A DNA stretch of 8,915 bases from the NCBI GenBank assembly GCA_024643705.1, contig JAHEML010000100.1, positions 1 through 8,915 on the forward strand, read 5' to 3'. Made by a program: the position numbers and the translations under genes. Source of the stretch: Caldilineaceae bacterium. Its GTDB lineage: Bacteria > Chloroflexota > Anaerolineae > Caldilineales > Caldilineaceae. Shown piece after piece: positions 6,413-8,915 of this stretch. Numbering within the stretch: position 1 is the first letter of the stretch; every line of letters begins with the position of its first letter. The notes under the pieces are model-generated. The model did not search any database and was not told the origin of the DNA. It saw nothing but the letters and a program-made list of their open reading frames with translations.

Positions 6413-7294
6413 CTATTTTTCCGCGTGCCACCGGGCATATGTGCCGCTGGGCAGCATACGGCCCGATTGCTCTGGGATGAGCATCTCGCCTTCTTCTATG
6501 CGTCCACCCCGCCCGTCGACCACGTCCAGCACTTCGTTGCGCAGGGTGGTGGGGGTGAAGCCGGGCGTGTGGCAACTGAGCAGGAAAAAGAGCGCGTCGG
6601 GGGCCAGAATCTCTTTGCAGGCTTCCAGCAGGGGCATGAGATCGTTTTCGATCTTGAAGACTTCGCCTTTGGGGCCGCGGCCAAAGCTGGGCGGATCGAG
6701 GATGATTCCCTGGTAGAGGTTCTCGCGGCGGGCTTCTCGTTTGACGAATTTGAGCGCGTCGTCCACCAGCCAGCGGATGGGCCGCTCGTGCAGGCGACTG
6801 AGCAGTGCATTCTCTTTGGCCCAATCCACTACGCCTTTGGCCGCGTCCACATGCACCAGATGTGCGCCAGCCTGGCTGCAAGCAAGGGTGCTGCCACCAG
6901 TGTAGGCAAAGAGGTTGAGCACATGGATGTTGCGCCCGTTGGTGCGCTGCAACCGGTCGCGGATCAGGCGGCGCATCCATTCCCAGTTTTGCGCCTGTTC
7001 TGGGAAGAGGCCAAGGTGGCCGAAATCGGTCAATTTGATTTGGAAATGGAGGTTGGCGTAGAGTATCTCCATTTTGCGGGTGGTCTTTTGCCCAAACTGC
7101 CAGTCGCCTCCGCCTGTGCTGTCGCGCTCGTAGACGGCGTCGGCCGCGTTCCATTCGGCCGCGGTCATGCGGGTGTTCCACACAGCTTGGGGGGCCTGGC
7201 GCAATAGCCGGTAGTCGCCGATCTGTTCCAGCTTGCGTTCGCCGCCCGAATCCAGGAGGGTGTAGTCGCCGGTGGGGATGTAGGGTGTGGTCAT
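6413..7294 (-). CDS. Class I SAM-dependent methyltransferase, RlmI/RlmK-like (probable rRNA methyltransferase)
   Basis: The 293-residue protein has the Rossmann methyltransferase motifs in order. Motif I is VLNLFAYTGGSTLACSQAGA (125-144), the acidic ribose-binding D150 lies in VHVDAAKGVVDWAKENA, and motif IV is ILDPPSFGRGPKGE (198-211) with catalytic-loop DPPSF. TDFGHLGLFPEQAQNWEW (89-106) is a strong family signature upstream of motif I. These features fit the Methyltrans_SAM group related to RlmI and RlmK, which modify 23S rRNA bases; the PUA domain of RlmI is absent. The ATG at 7294 has GAGG eight bases upstream. It is the first gene of a two-gene operon with the trmH-like gene, which supports an RNA substrate. 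Start and family are sure; the modified position is not. Confidence 0.92.
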   Translation of the reverse strand: MTTPYIPTGDYTLLDSGGERKLEQIGDYRLLRQAPQAVWNTRMTAAEWNAADAVYERDSTGGGDWQFGQKTTRKMEILYANLHFQIKLTDFGHLGLFPEQAQNWEWMRRLIRDRLQRTNGRNIHVLNLFAYTGGSTLACSQAGAHLVHVDAAKGVVDWAKENALLSRLHERPIRWLVDDALKFVKREARRENLYQGIILDPPSFGRGPKGEVFKIENDLMPLLEACKEILAPDALFFLLSCHTPGFTPTTLRNEVLDVVDGRGGRIEEGEMLIPEQSGRMLPSGTYARWHAEK

Positions 7295-7576
7295 AAGGCT
7301 TGCCTCGGAAATAAGGGGTCGCTTGAAGTTAGGCAGTTGACCGGTTGGGTAATCGAAGAATTCGCCGAGTCATACCGGGTATGCTGAAACACAACTGCGC
7401 CACTCCAAATTTGGTTCATTCTCTCTCATGTTCGTCTCTTCAGAGTCTATCACAGGTATGGAATAGGGGCGAAGAGGACGAGCTATCAACATGTAAATTC
7501 CGGATTGCGACGCGCCGGGATTGTTTGTCAATCGTCGTTGCTGATTCAGATATGGCCGTTCGACTTGTAAGTACTA
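7295..7576. other. Non-coding region between the methyltransferase operon and the insertion sequence
   Basis: About 280 bases without a credible gene. The open frame at 7345-7596 runs across the insertion-sequence end and has no ribosome-binding site, so I discount it. The region should contain the promoter of the methyltransferase operon, but no good -35/-10 pair is evident. It holds one perfect inverted repeat (7371-7383). It is less G+C-rich near the element. Confidence 0.6.
7371..7383. promoter_or_regulatory. Perfect inverted repeat CATACC-G-GGTATG, candidate operator
   Basis: Six-base arms around a single G, 77 bases upstream of the methyltransferase start. Size and symmetry fit a dimeric regulator site. 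The span is too short for a terminator hairpin, with a one-base loop and no T-run. No regulator gene is nearby, so the assignment is tentative. Confidence 0.35.
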
Positions 7577-7601
7577 GTACAGTCGGGCGCAAATAAGCCA
7601 A
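7577..7601 (+). repeat. IS630 left terminal inverted repeat
   Basis: Pairs with 8888-8912 (19/25 identical). Five of the six mismatches fall in one block in the centre. It begins GTACA immediately after the TA of CTAG. Confidence 0.92.
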
Positions 7602-7605
7602 TGTT

Positions 7606-7633
7606 TTGGGCGATAGTGTAAACTGAGCATAAT
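7606..7633 (+). promoter_or_regulatory. Candidate transposase promoter
   Basis: TTGGGC (7606-7611) and CATAAT (7628-7633) are spaced by 16 bases, just inside the left repeat. The -10 box matches 5/6 and the -35 box 3/6. Transcription would start only a few bases before the ATG at 7646, so the mRNA would have almost no leader; no Shine-Dalgarno sequence is visible there. Confidence 0.35.
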
Positions 7634-7645
7634 CGATATGTAACA

Positions 7646-8167
7646 ATGTCCAAGACAGAGGCCACAGACAAGATGACAGGACCGAAAGCGCCACGAATTG
7701 AACTGGACGAGACGAGTCGTGATGCACTGATTGCTTTGACTCGCCGACATACGACCCCTCAGCAGTTGGTGCCGCGTGCCCGGATCGTTCTGCTGGCAGC
7801 CGAGGGCAAGAACAACGCCCAAATTGCGCAGGAACTGAGCGTGTCAATTGACATGGCCCGCCTGTGGCGCAGACGCTGGCTGAGTCTAGCTGCCATCCCA
7901 CTGCAGGAGCTCAGCGCTGCTGAGCGATTGGAAGATGCGCCACGGCCAGGCAAGCCAGTGAGCATCGGTCCGGAGCAAGTGTGTCAGATCGTGGCCCTCG
8001 CCTGTGAAGCGCCAGAGAAATCAGGTCGTCCCATCAGCCAGTGGAGTGGTCGAGAGATTGCCGACGAGATTATTGCCAGGGGCATCGTTGAGACAATATC
8101 TCCCCGGCATGCCCAACGGCTGCTAAAAAGGGGGATCTGCAACCACACCGCATCCGCTACTGGCTGA
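7646..8167 (+). CDS. IS630-family transposase, upstream frame (DNA-binding part)
   Basis: The 173-residue frame holds the bipartite DNA-binding region that recognises the terminal repeats. A first helix-turn-helix lies near 44-80 (RARIVLLAAEGKNNAQIAQE onward). A linker with RPGKP (100-104) follows, then a winged-helix segment RPISQWSGREIADEIIARGI (128-147) ending SPRHAQRLLK (152-161). After residue 161 the reading leaves the family pattern: the last 12 residues of this frame are unlike IS630 proteins, while the -1 frame continues properly. Alone this product has no catalytic residues. The ATG at 7646 lacks a clear ribosome-binding site; another in-frame ATG lies at 7673. A single corrected protein would have 412 residues. 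Confidence 0.85.
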   Translation: MSKTEATDKMTGPKAPRIELDETSRDALIALTRRHTTPQQLVPRARIVLLAAEGKNNAQIAQELSVSIDMARLWRRRWLSLAAIPLQELSAAERLEDAPRPGKPVSIGPEQVCQIVALACEAPEKSGRPISQWSGREIADEIIARGIVETISPRHAQRLLKRGICNHTASATG

Positions 8168-8883
8168 CGCCACCTGACGATCCTGACTACGATGCCAAAG
8201 TGACGGACATCTGCGCAACCTATCGCCTGGCGCCAGAACGACATGAACAAGGCGAGCGCACCATTAGCACCGATGAATTGACCGGTGTACAGGCACTGGA
8301 ACGCAAGCATCGTGGACTACCGATGATGCCTGGCAAGGTTGAACGCCGAGAATTCGAATACATCCGTCATGGCACAGCGACCTTCATCCTCAGCCGAGAT
8401 GTGGCTACCGGAGAAGTGATTGCACCTTCCGCTGGCGATAGTCGCACCGAAGCCGATTTCCTGGCTCATGTCCAGGCTGTGATCGCCACTGATCCGACTG
8501 CCTACCGCTGGCACTTCGTGGTCGACAATCTCAATATCCATCTCTCTGAATCCTTGGTGCGCTGGGTAGCCACCGAATCCGACCTGGATATCGAACTGGG
8601 TAAGAAAGGACAAAGCGGCATTTTGCGCAACAAACAGACCCGGGCCGCCTTCTTGAGTGATTCCACTCATCGCATCGTCTTTCACTTCACGCCCAAGCAT
8701 TCTTCCTGGCTCAACCAGATTGAAATTTGGCTGAGCATTCTGACCCTTAAGCTCCTGCGACGAGGCTCCTTTTCGTCGCTTGACCAACTGAAGGTCAAGG
8801 TTCTGGCCTTCATCGATTATTACAACGACACCATGGCCAAGCCCTTCAGGTGGACTTACCAGGGCAAGCCACTCGTCGCTTAA
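8092..8883 (+). CDS. IS630-family transposase, downstream frame (DDE catalytic part)
   Basis: Open from 8092, just after a TGA in this frame, to the TAA at 8881. It continues the transposase in the -1 frame from the A5G5 run at 8125-8134, reading KKGDLQPHRIRYWLTPPDD. The RNase H-like DDE triad is visible: D in ISTDELTGVQALERKH (codon 8272), D in HFVVDNLNIHLSES (codon 8524) and E in PKHSSWLNQIEIW (codon 8722). The last two have 65 residues between them, the longer-insert form (LGKKGQSGILRNKQTRAAFL) known in one IS630 subgroup. The first in-frame ATG (8200) has no evident ribosome-binding site, so this part is probably made only by frameshifting, or the copy is broken by a one-base deletion. 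Confidence 0.85.
   Translation, partial: DNISPACPTAAKKGDLQPHRIRYWLTPPDDPDYDAKVTDICATYRLAPERHEQGERTISTDELTGVQALERKHRGLPMMPGKVERREFEYIRHGTATFILSRDVATGEVIAPSAGDSRTEADFLAHVQAVIATDPTAYRWHFVVDNLNIHLSESLVRWVATESDLDIELGKKGQSGILRNKQTRAAFLSDSTHRIVFHFTPKHSSWLNQIEIWLSILTLKLLRRGSFSSLDQLKVKVLAFIDYYNDTMAKPFRWTYQGKPLVA
8125..8134 (+). other. Probable frameshift site: A5G5 run joining the two transposase frames
   Basis: Zero-frame codons are CTA-AAA-AGG-GGG. A one-base backward slip of the Lys tRNA on AAA (8126-8128) re-pairs perfectly with 8125-8127, and reading then goes on AAG-GGG-GAT into the catalytic frame. The two frames overlap only at 8092-8167, so the switch must occur there. Adding one A gives the same protein, so a deletion or sequencing error in the A-run is the simple alternative. 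The second codon (AGG to AAG) does not re-pair, so this is not a canonical tandem slippery heptamer. Confidence 0.6.
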
Positions 8884-8887
8884 ACCC

Positions 8888-8912
8888 TTGGCTTATTTAC
8901 GCTACCGTGTAC
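8888..8912 (-). repeat. IS630 right terminal inverted repeat
   Basis: Reverse complement begins GTACA and ends with AAATAAGCCAA, as in the left repeat. It is followed by TA and G, the last three bases of the window. Confidence 0.92.
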
Positions 8913-8915
8913 TAG

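Larger units (their letters stand above)
7577..8912 (+). mobile_element. Complete IS630-family insertion sequence (1336 bp) with TA target duplication
   Basis: The left end (7577-7601) and the reverse complement of the right end (8888-8912) match at 19 of 25 positions: an outer GTACA, a diverged middle, and an inner AAATAAGCCAA shared exactly. TA flanks both ends (7575-7576 and 8913-8914). With the outer C at 7574 and G at 8915, the empty site reads CTAG, the target preferred by IS630. Inside is one transposase coding region split into two frames. Only four bases separate the transposase stop from the right repeat. Both ends are present, so the element is structurally whole; whether it is active depends on the frameshift. 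Confidence 0.95.

Noticed and set aside
6089..7207. Long plus-strand frame of 372 codons opposite the two methyltransferase genes
   Set aside because: Both minus-strand genes show full sets of catalytic motifs; this frame has no recognisable motif and is a shadow typical of G+C-rich coding DNA.
7345..7596. 83-codon plus-strand frame upstream of the insertion sequence
   Set aside because: It reads through the insertion-sequence end, lacks a ribosome-binding site and resembles no family.
8317..8787. Minus-strand frame of 156 codons inside the insertion sequence
   Set aside because: It is antisense to the DDE catalytic motifs and has no support.

Overview
The window is ordinary chromosomal DNA, G+C-rich by eye, with one insertion sequence at its right end. 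It looks like a free-living, carbohydrate-degrading bacterium. A Chloroflexota lineage (Anaerolineae/Caldilineae-like) is my best guess, from the amylase N-terminal domain, the BNR_4 protein, the conserved unknown protein at the left edge and the 8-bp-period intergenic repeats. This is inference from recalled family distributions; no marker gene here fixes the taxon.

Layout. On the minus strand, positions 1-876 hold the N-terminal 292 residues of a conserved protein of unknown function, cut by the window edge. A 208-bp divergent promoter region (877-1084) separates it from a plus-strand lipoprotein alpha-amylase of animal type (1085-3055). The amylase meets, tail to tail with a 19-bp overlap, a minus-strand BNR_4 beta-propeller protein (3037-4413). 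That protein carries ten Asp-Gly dipeptides encoded by a hexanucleotide microsatellite. Further minus-strand genes follow: a glyoxalase-fold ring-cleaving dioxygenase (4509-5450), a TrmH/SpoU RNA methyltransferase (5603-6412) and a class I SAM-dependent methyltransferase (6413-7294). The last two abut as TAG-ATG and are surely one operon. The gaps on either side of the dioxygenase gene carry degenerate arrays with an 8-bp period.

After about 280 bp of non-coding DNA comes a complete IS630-family element (7577-8912). It has 25-bp imperfect terminal inverted repeats, a TA duplication inside a CTAG target, and a transposase split into two frames related by -1 at an A5G5 run.

How the genes fit together. 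The left half (unknown protein, secreted amylase, BNR_4 protein) looks like polysaccharide use: the amylase acts outside the cell on starch or glycogen, while the other two lack signal peptides and may act on imported oligosaccharides. The right half is housekeeping: aromatic/quinone ring cleavage and two RNA-modifying methyltransferases. I see no defence system, CRISPR array, RNA gene or phage module. The least-described items are the left-edge protein family, the BNR_4 protein with lyase-like residue spacing and its Asp-Gly tract, and the 8-bp-period intergenic repeats.
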